DNA of 64,000 nucleotides from Planctomycetota bacterium. GTDB lineage: Bacteria; Planctomycetota; UBA1135; GCA-002686595. The notes below the pieces were generated by a model, which saw only the letters and a list, made by a program, of their open reading frames with translations, was not told the DNA's origin and did not search any database. Numbering within the stretch: position 1 is the first letter of the stretch; each line of letters opens with the position of its first letter. This document shows positions 33,944 to 43,400 of this stretch, one piece after another. The DNA lies in assembly GCA_012959785.1 (NCBI GenBank), contig DUCM01000010.1, forward strand, positions 248,386-312,385. The letters run 5' to 3'. Position numbers and translations under genes: made by a program.

Positions 33944-36052
33944 ATGTTTGATACACACAAGCGCGTAGAAGCGACCATCGCCGGTCGCAAGATCGTTCTC
34001 GAAACGGGTCACATGGCTCGTCAGGCCCATGGCGCAGTGATCGCCTCGGTTGGAGACAGCCAGGTCTTCGCCGCCGCCAGTTGCGGCGGCGCCCGCCCGG
34101 AGATCGACTTCTTCCCCCTGGTGGTGGACTATCGCGAAAAAACCGAAGCAGCGGGCAAGATTCCCGGCGGCTTCTTCAAGCGCGAGGGTCGTCCGACCAC
34201 CAAGGAAATCCTCACCATGCGCCTGACCGACCGTACCATCCGGCCGCTCTTCAGCGCTGGCTTCAAGCAAGAAGTCCAGGTGATGAGCTTCACCATGCAG
34301 TACGACGGTGAGAACAACACCGATGTGATCTCGATGATCGCCGCCTTCGCGGCCCTCTCCATCAGCGGAATGCCGTTCGAGGCCACCTTGGGTGCCGTGC
34401 GCATCGGCCAGATCGACGGCAAACTGGTTGCCTTCCCCAGTGACGACGACCTGCGCACCAGCTCCAAGTTGAACCTGATCGTGGCCGGCCACGAAGATGG
34501 TCTGGCCATGGTTGAGGCTTCTGCCAAGGAACTCACCGAAGCCGAGATGCTCGACGCCCTCGAGTTGGCCGAAGAGACGATCGGCGAGATCATCACGCTG
34601 GTCAAGGAATTCAAGGCCCTCGCCGGCAAGCCCACCATGGAGTGGAGCGTGCCCACCCTGGACACTGTCCTGAAGGACAAGGTCTTCGCCTACCACGACG
34701 CCGTCAAGGCGGTGATCTTCACCGAGGGCAAGCACGCCCGCGACGCCGCCGTTCGCGAGGTGCGCACACGCATGCTCGAAGAATTGACAGCTGGTGTTGC
34801 CGCCGACGATCTTGCCGCGACCACCAAGGCGCTCAAGGGCTTCTACCACGACCTCTCCGGTAGTGTGGAGCGCGAGTGCATCCTGGAAGGCAAGCGTACC
34901 GACGGTCGGAGTCACGATGAGATCCGCCAGATCACCATCGACCCGAACTTCGTGCCCCGCAACCACGGCTCGGTGCTATTCACCCGCGGTGAGACCCAGG
35001 CCCTGGTGAGCGCGACCCTCGGCACCCCCGACGACGAGCAGATCATCGACGGGATCGAGCGCGAGTACCGCAAGAACTTCTACCTGCACTACAACTTTCC
35101 GCCCTACAGCGTCGGCGAGACCCGCCGCATCATGGGCCCGGGCCGCCGCGAAATCGGCCACGGCATGTTGGCGGAGCGCGCCCTCGAGCCGGTCCTGCCG
35201 GCCAAGGATGCTTTCCCCTACACCATGCGGATCGTCTCCAACATCACCGAGTCGAATGGCTCGTCCTCGATGGCGAGCGTCTGCGGCGGCTGTCTGTCGC
35301 TGATGCTGGCAGGTGTCCCGATCTCCCAGCCAGTGGCGGGAATCGCCATGGGGCTTGTGCAGGAAGGCGACCAGACGGTCGTGCTCTCCGACATCCAGGG
35401 CTCCGAGGACCACAACGGTGACATGGACTTCAAGGTCGCGGGTTCGGGCATCGGCATCACCGCCTTGCAGATGGACATCAAGATCAAGAGCGTTAGCAGG
35501 GCCCTGCTCGAGCGCGCTCTGAAGCAGGCCTCCGAAGGCCGTCGCTACATCCTGCGCAAGATGCTCGAGGTCGTCTCCCAGCCCAGCGCAGACATCTCGG
35601 AGCACGCCCCGCGCTTCGAGGCCTTGAAGATCCCCGGCGAGAAGATCGGCTTCCTGATTGGCCCCGGCGGCAAGACCATCAAGGGCCTCCAGGAGCAGTA
35701 TCAGGTGCGCATCTCGGTCCTCGACGACGACGGGCACATCCAGGTCTTCGGCCAGGACAACCCCAAGGTCAAGGCTTGCGCCGCGGCCATCAACGCCATG
35801 TGCGAGACACCCAAGATCGGCTCACGCTACACCGGCACCGTCAAGAGCATCCGCGACTTCGGCGCCTTCATCGAGATCCTGCCCGGAGTGGAGGGCCTCT
35901 GCCACATCTCCGAGTTGGCCGATGGCTTCGTCGATCAGGTCTCTGATGTGATCAACATGGGCGAGGAGATCGAGGTCATCATCATCAATGTTGACGACCG
36001 CGGTAAGGTCAAGCTCTCCGCCAAGCAAGCCAAGGAGACGGTCACCAGCTGA
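33944..36052 (+). CDS. pnp: Polyribonucleotide nucleotidyltransferase (PNPase)
   Basis: PNPase degrades RNA phosphorolytically from the 3' end and is a core of the RNA degradosome. From ATG 33944 the 702 residues match the family length. The two RNase PH domains show [41 protein letters not shown] and [17 protein letters not shown]. The C-terminus has a KH domain ([20 protein letters not shown]) and an S1 domain ([39 protein letters not shown]). An in-frame codon further upstream would add 31 basic residues that the family does not have. AAAGGAAAC lies about 13-19 nt before the start. A strong terminator follows. Confidence 0.98.
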   Translation: MFDTHKRVEATIAGRKIVLETGHMARQAHGAVIASVGDSQVFAAASCGGARPEIDFFPLVVDYREKTEAAGKIPGGFFKREGRPTTKEILTMRLTDRTIRPLFSAGFKQEVQVMSFTMQYDGENNTDVISMIAAFAALSISGMPFEATLGAVRIGQIDGKLVAFPSDDDLRTSSKLNLIVAGHEDGLAMVEASAKELTEAEMLDALELAEETIGEIITLVKEFKALAGKPTMEWSVPTLDTVLKDKVFAYHDAVKAVIFTEGKHARDAAVREVRTRMLEELTAGVAADDLAATTKALKGFYHDLSGSVERECILEGKRTDGRSHDEIRQITIDPNFVPRNHGSVLFTRGETQALVSATLGTPDDEQIIDGIEREYRKNFYLHYNFPPYSVGETRRIMGPGRREIGHGMLAERALEPVLPAKDAFPYTMRIVSNITESNGSSSMASVCGGCLSLMLAGVPISQPVAGIAMGLVQEGDQTVVLSDIQGSEDHNGDMDFKVAGSGIGITALQMDIKIKSVSRALLERALKQASEGRRYILRKMLEVVSQPSADISEHAPRFEALKIPGEKIGFLIGPGGKTIKGLQEQYQVRISVLDDDGHIQVFGQDNPKVKACAAAINAMCETPKIGSRYTGTVKSIRDFGAFIEILPGVEGLCHISELADGFVDQVSDVINMGEEIEVIIINVDDRGKVKLSAKQAKETVTS

Positions 36053-36100
36053 CCCTCGTCCGAGACTGAAAACTGTTCTCACGCAGAAGAGTGCTTCACG

Positions 36101-36136
36101 CGGGCCGCGTTCTCTCCGGGGAACGCGGCCCGTTTT
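36101..36136 (+). terminator. Intrinsic terminator of pnp
   Basis: Arms CGGGCCGCGTTC (36101-36112) and GAACGCGGCCCG (36121-36132) are perfect reverse complements, giving a 12-bp stem with an 8-nt loop. TTTT (36133-36136) follows directly. This is the clearest rho-independent terminator in the window. Confidence 0.9.
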
Positions 36137-36335
36137 CGTCTCGCGCTTGGGAAAATTTGCGCCTGCTTGCGTCGAGGTTGTTCCGTGGCCGTCGGTCGAG
36201 CCAGCGCGGGGAGGAATCGGGTGGAGAAGCGTCCACCGACGCCCGATAAGATTACTGGCAGGAGACTGGTTTTCGCGGACCGCCGCGCCGGGAGGCAACT
36301 CTTGGTTGGCAGATGCGAGGCTGGCAGTGAACGCC

Positions 36336-36413
36336 CGTGACAGGAATCACGAGCCGTACGCCCCCCCCGGGGTGTATCGGTTGGGTATTTCTGCCCGTAG
36401 GGGCGGCTTTTTT
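36336..36413 (+). ncRNA. Three-hairpin element ending in a T run (possible sRNA or riboregulator)
   Basis: Three consecutive stems are visible: CGTGA/TCACG (36336-36351), TACGCCCC/GGGGTGTA (36357-36376, loop CCCC, one G-U pair) and CTGCCC/GGGCGG (36391-36406, loop GTAG). The last is followed by CTTTTTTC (36407-36414). The arrangement fits a small RNA with its own terminator or an attenuator upstream of the secreted protein gene at 36598. No known riboswitch class was recognised. Confidence 0.4.
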
Positions 36414-36597
36414 CGGCGATCGCGGGTATTGTGGAGCCATGGCAGGTTCCACGGACCGGCCTGGAGCGGGATGAGTTCGGATGGTGGCAGGAGATAAACG
36501 GCACGGGCGCGAGTGGGTCCGTCTATCGAATGGGTGCGCAAGCAGCCACGGCACAAACTGAGTGGGGTCCCGAGCAGGCTCCGAAGAGAGGCGAGCG

Positions 36598-37044
36598 ATG
36601 AAGAGCATTTTGACGATGGTGGCCCTGCTGGCGGCCACCATGGCGCCCGACGCCACTGCATTGACCCGGACAGCGGGAGCCGCATCAGAAGCTCTCGCTG
36701 AGGCTAACTACAGCATCGGCAATATCGCGGATTGGCAGGTCAAGCAGGCCGACCATGTCAGCGGTGTCTCCAGCGCCCAGCAGATCACCAATCCGGCCAA
36801 GGTCTCCTACGCATCCCTGATGGATGACACCAAGGAGATGAAGGAGCTCAAGCGCAAGGGCATCAAGAAGAACAGCGCCCAGGGCCAGGTCCTGGTCTCG
36901 GCTGCCAAGGACCGCGTGCGCCGCGCCGCCCAGGCCGTCATGAACGATAAGGGCCACTGCAGCGTCTGGAAGGCGATTCGCAGCAAAACCGGCGTCAAGG
37001 TGACCGATATCACCGCCGCTGTGCGCCTTAAGCTCAATCCCTGA
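36598..37044 (+). CDS. Small secreted protein of unknown function
   Basis: From ATG 36598, with GAAGAGAGGCGAG just upstream, the protein has 148 residues. A signal peptide is likely (MKSILTMVALLAATMAPDAT, cut near ATA-LT). The mature part is basic and helical, with motifs such as LAEANYSIGNIADWQVKQAD, MKELKRKGIKKNSAQG, VLVSAAKDRVRRAAQAVMND and VWKAIRSKTGVKVTDITAAV. I do not recognise a family. It precedes the secretin gene after 81 nt and may be an accessory periplasmic protein or a pilin-like partner, but there is no type IV pilin N-terminus. Confidence 0.65.
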   Translation: MKSILTMVALLAATMAPDATALTRTAGAASEALAEANYSIGNIADWQVKQADHVSGVSSAQQITNPAKVSYASLMDDTKEMKELKRKGIKKNSAQGQVLVSAAKDRVRRAAQAVMNDKGHCSVWKAIRSKTGVKVTDITAAVRLKLNP

Positions 37045-37125
37045 GTCTGGCCCTCGCGCCCCGGCTCGAGGGGCCGCAAGCCCAGGAGCGCAGGCTACCC
37101 TCGTCTTGCGGCGGGGCGGAGAATA

Positions 37126-38628
37126 GTGTTCAACCTGCCCATGAAGGCCACCACGAAGGACCCAGTGCCTCTGCCCTGGCGGGGCCGTGGCATGTTGCTC
37201 CTCCTCGCTGCTCTGCTGGTTCTCGCCGTGAGTTGCCGCTCCGACGAGTCCAAGCGTCGCCGTGACAATCGCGATGCCCTGACCATCCAGATGTTTCAGG
37301 AGCTCCTGCGCGAGGGCACCCTGCGACCGGTGGATTCCATGGAGGATGCGTTCGGTGGGTTCGCCCCCGACATGGGCGATACCCCGGAGGAGTACGAAGA
37401 GGCTGCCGCTGCCGCGCGCCTCGAGAGCACTCAGCCGCCCAAAGCTATCGCCGCCGAGGCCGATCATCCCGAGGCCGATCATCCCGAGGCGGCTCCCGCA
37501 GCACCACCCGCACAGCCGCCCAATCCCTACGCCACCTTTGGCAAGCGCATTCGCGTCCACAAGGATACCGGGCTGATTACCAAGCCCTATCCCATGCGCA
37601 GCAACATGTCGCGCAAGGTGCTCAACTTCATGCTCAAGTACGGCGACTTCCCCGTCTGGGATGAGCAGGGGGCACAGCCCTTCGACCGCGTGCGTTTCGA
37701 AATCGAGGAAGGCTTCGATGTCGAGTTCCTATCCGCCAACATGCGCAATCCCGGTCCGGCTCCCGGCACCGACATCCCCGCCGGCGACTGGCTCGTCGTG
37801 ACTGCCAGTCCCGAGCTGCTCGAAGAGGTCGAGTTCTTCATCGACACCTTCGCTGCCGGACCGCCGCAGATCGAAATCGAAGCCAAGATCGTCGAGTGGG
37901 TCACCCGCGAGTCCCTCGACATTGGTGTGTCAGGTATCGGTGTGGATTTTCCCCAGAACACCCTGGTCAACACCCTGGATTGGAGCTTCCCGAACAACGC
38001 CGGCAACCTGTTGGGCGGAGAGTTCCTGGCGGGCCTGGGCACGATCCACGACGGCGTGACCTACTCGGCCATGCTCGAGGCGCTCTCGTCCTTCGAGAAT
38101 GTCTCCATCATCTCGCGCCCCAAGGTGGCCGTACGCGATGGCGTCAAGGCCAAGATCGAGGCCATCACCAAGCTGCCCTACCTGCGCATCAACGCGATCA
38201 ACACCACTGGAAACATCACCACGGCCATCGACTACCAGGATGTGGGTGTGCGTATGTATGTCACTCCGCGGTTGGTGGGCACTGGGACCATCGCCTTGCA
38301 GATCGACATCGAGGCCTCGCAGCAGACCGGCAACGCGATCACCTTTCAGAGCGGAGGCTCGGCGGGGGCAGGCTTTGTCGACACGCCCATCCTCGCCACC
38401 CGCAACGCCGAAACCCTGGTCTATCTCAAGCCCGGCCAGGCCGTGATCTTGGGCGGCTTGATCACCGAACGCTCGGTGGAGGACGAGCGCGGTATTCCGC
38501 TCTTGATGGATCTCCCGCTCCTCGGGCACCTGTTTAAGGCGACTTTCGAATCCACCGAGATGGCGACCCTGCTGTTCTTCATCCGTCCGCGGGTGCTCGA
38601 GGGCACGGACCTGCTCCAGGATTTCTGA
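37126..38628 (+). CDS. Secretin-family outer-membrane pore protein (GspD/PilQ-like), lipoprotein
   Basis: The 500 residues begin with GTG 37126 (GGAG about 7 nt upstream) and a lipoprotein-like signal (LLLAALLVLAVSCRS). A low-complexity acidic/Pro-Ala segment contains the short repeat EADHPEADHPEA. Residues about 250-500 form the secretin domain: QIEIEAKIVEWVTRES, VSIISRPKVAVRDGVKAKIE, VGVRMYVTPRLVG, KPGQAVILGGLITE and DLPLLGHLFKAT. The secretin multimer makes the outer-membrane channel of type II secretion or type IV pili. The N-domains before it are short (about 100 residues). It is followed after 151 nt by a GspK-like gene; no other Gsp genes are in the window. Confidence 0.85.
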   Translation: MFNLPMKATTKDPVPLPWRGRGMLLLLAALLVLAVSCRSDESKRRRDNRDALTIQMFQELLREGTLRPVDSMEDAFGGFAPDMGDTPEEYEEAAAAARLESTQPPKAIAAEADHPEADHPEAAPAAPPAQPPNPYATFGKRIRVHKDTGLITKPYPMRSNMSRKVLNFMLKYGDFPVWDEQGAQPFDRVRFEIEEGFDVEFLSANMRNPGPAPGTDIPAGDWLVVTASPELLEEVEFFIDTFAAGPPQIEIEAKIVEWVTRESLDIGVSGIGVDFPQNTLVNTLDWSFPNNAGNLLGGEFLAGLGTIHDGVTYSAMLEALSSFENVSIISRPKVAVRDGVKAKIEAITKLPYLRINAINTTGNITTAIDYQDVGVRMYVTPRLVGTGTIALQIDIEASQQTGNAITFQSGGSAGAGFVDTPILATRNAETLVYLKPGQAVILGGLITERSVEDERGIPLLMDLPLLGHLFKATFESTEMATLLFFIRPRVLEGTDLLQDF

Positions 38629-38779
38629 CCCCTTCCGAGGGCTATCCCCGCACCTTCGCGGCCAGACGACCCAGAATCCAGGGCAGGCGGGAGGAAATGG
38701 CGCCTAGAATCGTCCTACTGCGGACTCGTCCGCCTCTCGAAAGAATCCCTGATGCCCTGAAGCCTGATGCCCTGAAGCC

Positions 38780-40390
38780 ATGAAGCTCCTCCGTCCCCGC
38801 GCGGCTGCACCCAAGCGCCGCGGCGCAGCGCTGCTGCTCTCGATCCTGGTGCTCTTCGTGCTGATCGCCATTGTGATGCAGATCAGCATCGGCACCATGA
38901 CCGATGCCCGCGTAGGTCGCAACGATGTGGGCCAGACGCTGATCAATCGCGCCATCAGCTCGGCCCAGTACGACATCTTCGAACTGCTCAAGAACGATGC
39001 CGAGAGCAGTCAGGAGGAGGGCGGTGAGGATCCCGCCGCCGGTGCTATGGCGGACGCCACCGCTGGCGCCATGGGAGCAGAAGGGGGCGCCGAAGAGGCC
39101 GCGGCCGTGGACTCGCGCCGGGACGAGTGGGCTGTGCGCCAGCGCACCGAGATCAACGGCATCGAGGTGCTGATCCAGATCGAGGCCGAGAACTCCAAGT
39201 ACAACATCCTCAACATGCTGAACGAGGATGAGGAAGAAGCCGAGGATGCGCTCCAGCGCGTGGCGCGCATCATCGACCTCTACCGCGAAGGCACCGAGGA
39301 TGACATCTCACAGCGCGAGGCCCAGGAGATGGCCGAAGCGATGAAGAGTCACATGACCGAGCGCCACGGATCGGGTTACGCCGAGCCCGCGCTGCTGACT
39401 TTCAACGAGGATCGGGACAAGCTCTTCATGCCCCTCTCCCTGCGCGACTTTCTCGTGCTCGAGGCCTTCGCGGAGCACGACTTCAGGTCCTATCGCGATG
39501 TCAACGACGCCCGTGTGCACTCCCTCGACCAGTTCCTGACGGTCTGGTCCTCACCGTCCCTGTTTGGTGATTCTGGGGCATCGAGCGAGAATGGCAGCGG
39601 CCAAAGCGGCGCTGGCGGTGGTGGAGGCTCCGCGCCCAGCGGCGGTTCGAGCTCGGGGGCGAGTTCCACCACAAAGAGCGCGAGCGGCGCTGGGGGCACC
39701 GAAGACTTCTTCAACCAGGCCCTGGCGGACTCCGAATCCGGCGGGAACTCTGGCCTGGGCGAGGGCTCAAGTGGAGATTCAGGGGCAGCTTCCGGCACTG
39801 GAAGTTCCGGTCTGCCCGGGAGCGGCGAAGAAAGCTCGAGCAGCGGCCCGGCCCTGGGCTACGGCGTGAATGTGAATCTCGCGCCGCCGGCGGTCTTGAA
39901 GGGGCTCTTTGACGTCCGCGATGTGCGCCCGCGCTTTTGGGACGATGTGATTGAGTACCGCAACCTCGAAGAGGAACAGGACTTCAGCGAGAAACAGCCC
40001 GAGCCTACCTTCGACGAGTTCGGTGACGAACTCATTGAGCGCCAGATATTCGACTCGGCCACCGAGTTGAGCGATGTGCGCTCCTGGGAGGACCTCGATC
40101 CCCTCATGCAGAGCGCCGTCATGAGCTTGGTCGAGGTCGAGAGCGAGGTCTTCACGATCTACATCACCGGCCGGCGCAATACTTCGGTCGATGACGGCGC
40201 CGATTCGGCCATGACCGCCGAGGAGCGCGCGCGCGCTGAAGAAGAGCCCGGTGGAGCCCTGGTGCGCTGCGTGCGCGTGGTGGTTTGGCGGCGCTCTACC
40301 GACGACGGTGTCGAGGTGCTCTTCATCGTGCCCTGGGAAGAACTCGACTTCACGCCCTTCGAGGTCGAGGACTATCCCGACGAGTACTGA
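38780..40390 (+). CDS. GspK-like minor pseudopilin (type II secretion)
   Basis: The 536-residue protein has a short basic leader (MKLLRPRAAAPKRRG) followed by a hydrophobic N-terminal helix (AALLLSILVLFVLIAIVMQI), the prepilin-like N-terminus of GspK. Its middle part holds EIEVLIQIEAENSKYNILNM-like sequence, HSLDQFLTVWSS and VNVNLAPPAVL, typical of GspK, where residues bind the core pseudopilins. Between them lies an extended Ser/Gly/Ala-rich low-complexity stretch (about residues 265-355), unusual for GspK. It lies 151 nt after the secretin gene. The stop overlaps the next ATG (TGATG). Confidence 0.8.
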   Translation: MKLLRPRAAAPKRRGAALLLSILVLFVLIAIVMQISIGTMTDARVGRNDVGQTLINRAISSAQYDIFELLKNDAESSQEEGGEDPAAGAMADATAGAMGAEGGAEEAAAVDSRRDEWAVRQRTEINGIEVLIQIEAENSKYNILNMLNEDEEEAEDALQRVARIIDLYREGTEDDISQREAQEMAEAMKSHMTERHGSGYAEPALLTFNEDRDKLFMPLSLRDFLVLEAFAEHDFRSYRDVNDARVHSLDQFLTVWSSPSLFGDSGASSENGSGQSGAGGGGGSAPSGGSSSGASSTTKSASGAGGTEDFFNQALADSESGGNSGLGEGSSGDSGAASGTGSSGLPGSGEESSSSGPALGYGVNVNLAPPAVLKGLFDVRDVRPRFWDDVIEYRNLEEEQDFSEKQPEPTFDEFGDELIERQIFDSATELSDVRSWEDLDPLMQSAVMSLVEVESEVFTIYITGRRNTSVDDGADSAMTAEERARAEEEPGGALVRCVRVVVWRRSTDDGVEVLFIVPWEELDFTPFEVEDYPDEY

Positions 40391-41991
40391 TGGCGCGTTC
40401 TGACTCCGGTGCCCCTGACCGCTCTCGCCTGGAGGTCTTTCAGCACCTCTTCGCCGCAGTGGCCGAGGAGATGGGCGAAAGGCTCAAGCGCTCGGCCTTC
40501 TCGGTCAACATCAAGGAGCGCCAGGATTACTCCTGCGCGCTCTTCGACGACGATGGCCAGATGATCGGCCAGGCCGCGCACCTGCCCGTGCACCTTGGCG
40601 CGGCGCCCATGTCGGTGGCTGCTGCCCGGGCGCGGGTGGACATGGGCCCCGGCGACGCCGTGTTGCTCAACGATCCCTTCGAAGGCGGCACCCATCTGCC
40701 CGACTTGACCCTGGTGGCGCCGGTCTTTCTCAAGGACGAGGGGACCGGAGCGCCACAGGCCGCGGCGAGCTTTTTTGTGGCCAACCGAGCCCACCACGCC
40801 GATGTGGGTGGCGCCCATCCCGGCTCCATGGCCCCTGCTCGCGATGTCCACGGTGAGGGCCTGCGCATTCCGCCCCTGTTGCTCATCAAGAACGGTGAAC
40901 TCGACCGCGATGTGCTGCGACTCCTGCTCGCCAACATGCGCGTACCCCGGGAACGGGAGGGCGACCTTCTGGCTCAGTGGGCGGCGGTGCGCGTGGGCGT
41001 CCTGCGCTTGACGGCCATGGCCGGCGAGTATGGCCAAAGCGAATTGCGTGCCCGAGGCGCGCAACTCATGGACTGGACCTGCAATCTCACCCGCGAACTC
41101 ACAGATTCGATGCCCGCCGGGAGTTGGACCTTCGAGGACAGTCTCGAGCCCCACGGCAAGCAACGCAGCGCAGTGATCCGGCTGACCCTCACGAAGAGCG
41201 GCGGGCGACTCTGTTTCGACTTTCGCGCCAGCTCTGACCAGCAGCCCGGTTCGATCAACGCACCTCGAGCTGTTGCTATCGCGGCAGTGGTCTATTCCCT
41301 GCGCCAACTCCTGCCCGCGGGCACGCCCACCAATGCCGGGCTCTCCCGCGAGGTGGAGATCCTGACCCGGCCAGGAAGCTTGGTGGACGCCAGCTACCCC
41401 GCGCCAGTGGCCGCCGGAAATGTCGAGACCAGCCAACGCATCGTCGATGTTGTGGCCGGCGCTCTGGCCCAGGTCTTTCCAAAGCGCATTCCCGCCGCGA
41501 GCGCCGGGACCATGAGCAACCTGTCCTTCGGCGGGGGCGATGGCCCGGGCGACGAGGCCTTCGCCTATTACGAGACCTTGCCCGGCGGCGCCGGCGGCGG
41601 ACCGGCAGGAGCCGGGGCTCACGCGCTTCAAACCCACATGACCAACACGCGCAACACACCCATCGAGGCCCTTGAGCGCGAACTTCCCGTGCGCGTCCTG
41701 CGCTTCACGGTGCGCCGCGGATCCGGCGGGCGGGGCCGGGCCCGGGGCGGCGATGGCATCGTGCGGCGGCTGCGTTTCTTGGTGCCCGTGCGCGTGGGCT
41801 TCGTGGCCGAGCGCACGCGACTGGGTCCCTGGGGACTGGCGGGCGGTGGCCGAGGCCGGGCGGGTGGCCTGCGCGTGCGGCTGCCTGGCAAGACCCGCGA
41901 CAGCCGGGCTCCGGGCAAGTGCACCCTGGATCTGCCCGCCGGCGCCGAAGTCGAGGTCGGGACCCCCGGTGGCGGGGCCTTTGGCCGCTGA
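40390..41991 (+). CDS. Hydantoinase B / oxoprolinase-B-like protein (HyuB family)
   Basis: Starting at the TGATG junction (ATG 40390) the protein has 533 residues. It matches the HyuB domain: FSVNIKERQDYSCALFDDDG, GQAAHLPVHLGAAP, NDPFEGGTHLPDLTLVAPVF, RAHHADVGGAHPGSMAPA, EGLRIPPLLLIKNGEL, SGGRLCFDFRASSDQQPGSI and FGGGDGPGDEAFAYYETLPG. HyuB normally partners with HyuA in ATP-dependent hydantoin or 5-oxoproline hydrolysis. No HyuA gene is adjacent, which is unusual. The C-terminal 100 residues are Arg/Gly-rich (GSGGRGRARGGDGIVRRLR). The coupling to the GspK-like gene is probably incidental. Confidence 0.88.
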   Translation: MARSDSGAPDRSRLEVFQHLFAAVAEEMGERLKRSAFSVNIKERQDYSCALFDDDGQMIGQAAHLPVHLGAAPMSVAAARARVDMGPGDAVLLNDPFEGGTHLPDLTLVAPVFLKDEGTGAPQAAASFFVANRAHHADVGGAHPGSMAPARDVHGEGLRIPPLLLIKNGELDRDVLRLLLANMRVPREREGDLLAQWAAVRVGVLRLTAMAGEYGQSELRARGAQLMDWTCNLTRELTDSMPAGSWTFEDSLEPHGKQRSAVIRLTLTKSGGRLCFDFRASSDQQPGSINAPRAVAIAAVVYSLRQLLPAGTPTNAGLSREVEILTRPGSLVDASYPAPVAAGNVETSQRIVDVVAGALAQVFPKRIPAASAGTMSNLSFGGGDGPGDEAFAYYETLPGGAGGGPAGAGAHALQTHMTNTRNTPIEALERELPVRVLRFTVRRGSGGRGRARGGDGIVRRLRFLVPVRVGFVAERTRLGPWGLAGGGRGRAGGLRVRLPGKTRDSRAPGKCTLDLPAGAEVEVGTPGGGAFGR

Positions 41992-42097
41992 GGGAACGAT
42001 CTTCCCCTTGAACGGGGGCTGGGGCTTGCCCCGCCCGCTATGAGGCGCGAGAATCATCCCTCACCCCTCCAGCGTCCACGCACAGAGCCCTCGAATC

Positions 42098-43378
42098 ATG
42101 CCTTCTATAAGCGTCTTCGGTGCCCAATGGGGCGATGAAGGCAAGGGAAAGATTATCGACCTGTTGTCCCGGGATGTGGACTTCGTCGTGCGTTACCAGG
42201 GTGGCGCCAATGCTGGCCACACGGTCATCGTCGGCGGCGAGAAGTATGTGCTGCACCTGATCCCCTCGGGGATACTGCACAAGGGTCGCGTGAATGTGAT
42301 CGGCAATGGTTTGGCGGTCGATCCCCTGGCCTTGATGGAGGAAATCCAGGGTCTTTGCGAGCGCGGCGTACAAGTCACCGGCGAGAACCTGCGCCTGTCG
42401 AGGGGCGCCCATGTCATCTTCCAGCACCACCGCCGCGCTGATCAGCTCGCCGAGCGTTGGCTCGGCGAGGGGCGCATCGGCACAACCGGCCGGGGCATGG
42501 GGCCGTGCTACGCGGATAAGGCGGCTCGCACGGGTCTGCGCATCGGCGACCTGCTCGAAGCCGATCGATGCCGCACTCGCTTGCAAGCGGCCCTGGCCGA
42601 GAAAAACGCGCTCTTCGAAAAAGTCCACGGCGAAGAAGCCCTCGATCTCGACACGCAGCTCGACATCTATATGGGCCTCGGCGACCAATTGCGGCCCTTC
42701 GTGGGGGACACCGGCGCCGAGGTGCGGCGGGCCTACGACGAGGGCAAGAGCGTGCTCTTCGAGGGAGCCCAGGGCGTGATGCTCGACATCGATCACGGCA
42801 CCTATCCGTTCGTGACTTCGTCGAACACCGGCACCGGCGGCGTGCCCGCGGGTGCGGCCTTTCCAGCCCAGAACATCGACCGCGCCATCGGCATTGCCAA
42901 GGCCTACTGCACTCGCGTGGGCGAGGGGCCCTTTCCCAGCGAGGATCATGGTGCCGAGGGCCAGGCCATCCGCGAAGCGGGTTGCGAGTACGGCGCCACC
43001 ACCGGGCGGCCCCGGCGTTGCGGCTGGTTCGATGCCGTGGCCGTGCGCTATGCCCTGGAGCTAAACGGCGCCGAGAGCCTGGTCATGACCAATCTGGATG
43101 TCTTGTCCGGTTTTCCCGAACTGCGTGCCGCCGTGGCCTACGACTGCGACGGCGAACGCCTCGAGGACTTCCCGGCGTTCACTCCCCTGGAGAGATTCAG
43201 CCCCATCTTCGAGTCGCACCCCGGCTGGACCGAGGACATAACGGGCGTGCGGGAGTTCGCCGACCTGCCGCCCGCAGCTCAGAGCTATGTGACCTGGATC
43301 GAGGAGATCGTGGGACGGCCCATCTCGATGCTTTCGGTGGGTCCCAGCCGCGAACAAATCATACCCCGCGGCCTGTAG
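42098..43378 (+). CDS. purA: Adenylosuccinate synthetase
   Basis: PurA joins IMP and aspartate with GTP hydrolysis in the first committed step to AMP. The 426 residues match the family length. Visible motifs are the P-loop-like GAQWGDEGKGKIIDLL near residue 8, FVVRYQGGANAGHTV, the switch region GTTGRGMGPCYADKAAR, GAQGVMLDIDHGTYPFVTSS and GATTGRPRRCGWFD. It starts the run purA, uppS, cdsA, phoH on the plus strand, with 22 nt to uppS. No clear ribosome binding site stands directly before the ATG. Confidence 0.98.
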   Translation: MPSISVFGAQWGDEGKGKIIDLLSRDVDFVVRYQGGANAGHTVIVGGEKYVLHLIPSGILHKGRVNVIGNGLAVDPLALMEEIQGLCERGVQVTGENLRLSRGAHVIFQHHRRADQLAERWLGEGRIGTTGRGMGPCYADKAARTGLRIGDLLEADRCRTRLQAALAEKNALFEKVHGEEALDLDTQLDIYMGLGDQLRPFVGDTGAEVRRAYDEGKSVLFEGAQGVMLDIDHGTYPFVTSSNTGTGGVPAGAAFPAQNIDRAIGIAKAYCTRVGEGPFPSEDHGAEGQAIREAGCEYGATTGRPRRCGWFDAVAVRYALELNGAESLVMTNLDVLSGFPELRAAVAYDCDGERLEDFPAFTPLERFSPIFESHPGWTEDITGVREFADLPPAAQSYVTWIEEIVGRPISMLSVGPSREQIIPRGL

Positions 43379-43400
43379 GCAAAGAGATACACCAGACTCC

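Larger units (their letters stand above)
36053..36597. other. Long intergenic region after pnp with terminator and structured element
   Basis: This 545-nt gap has no convincing gene. It contains the pnp terminator (36101-36136) and a compact three-hairpin element ending in a T run (36336-36413). About 185 nt of unstructured-looking sequence remain before the next start. Confidence 0.6.

Noticed and set aside
33790..33951. 53-codon basic frame before pnp as a gene
   Set aside because: No ribosome binding site, not family-like; kept only as a finding to test.
40372..42057. 561-codon minus-strand frame over the HyuB gene
   Set aside because: Mirror frame of HyuB; no motifs of its own.
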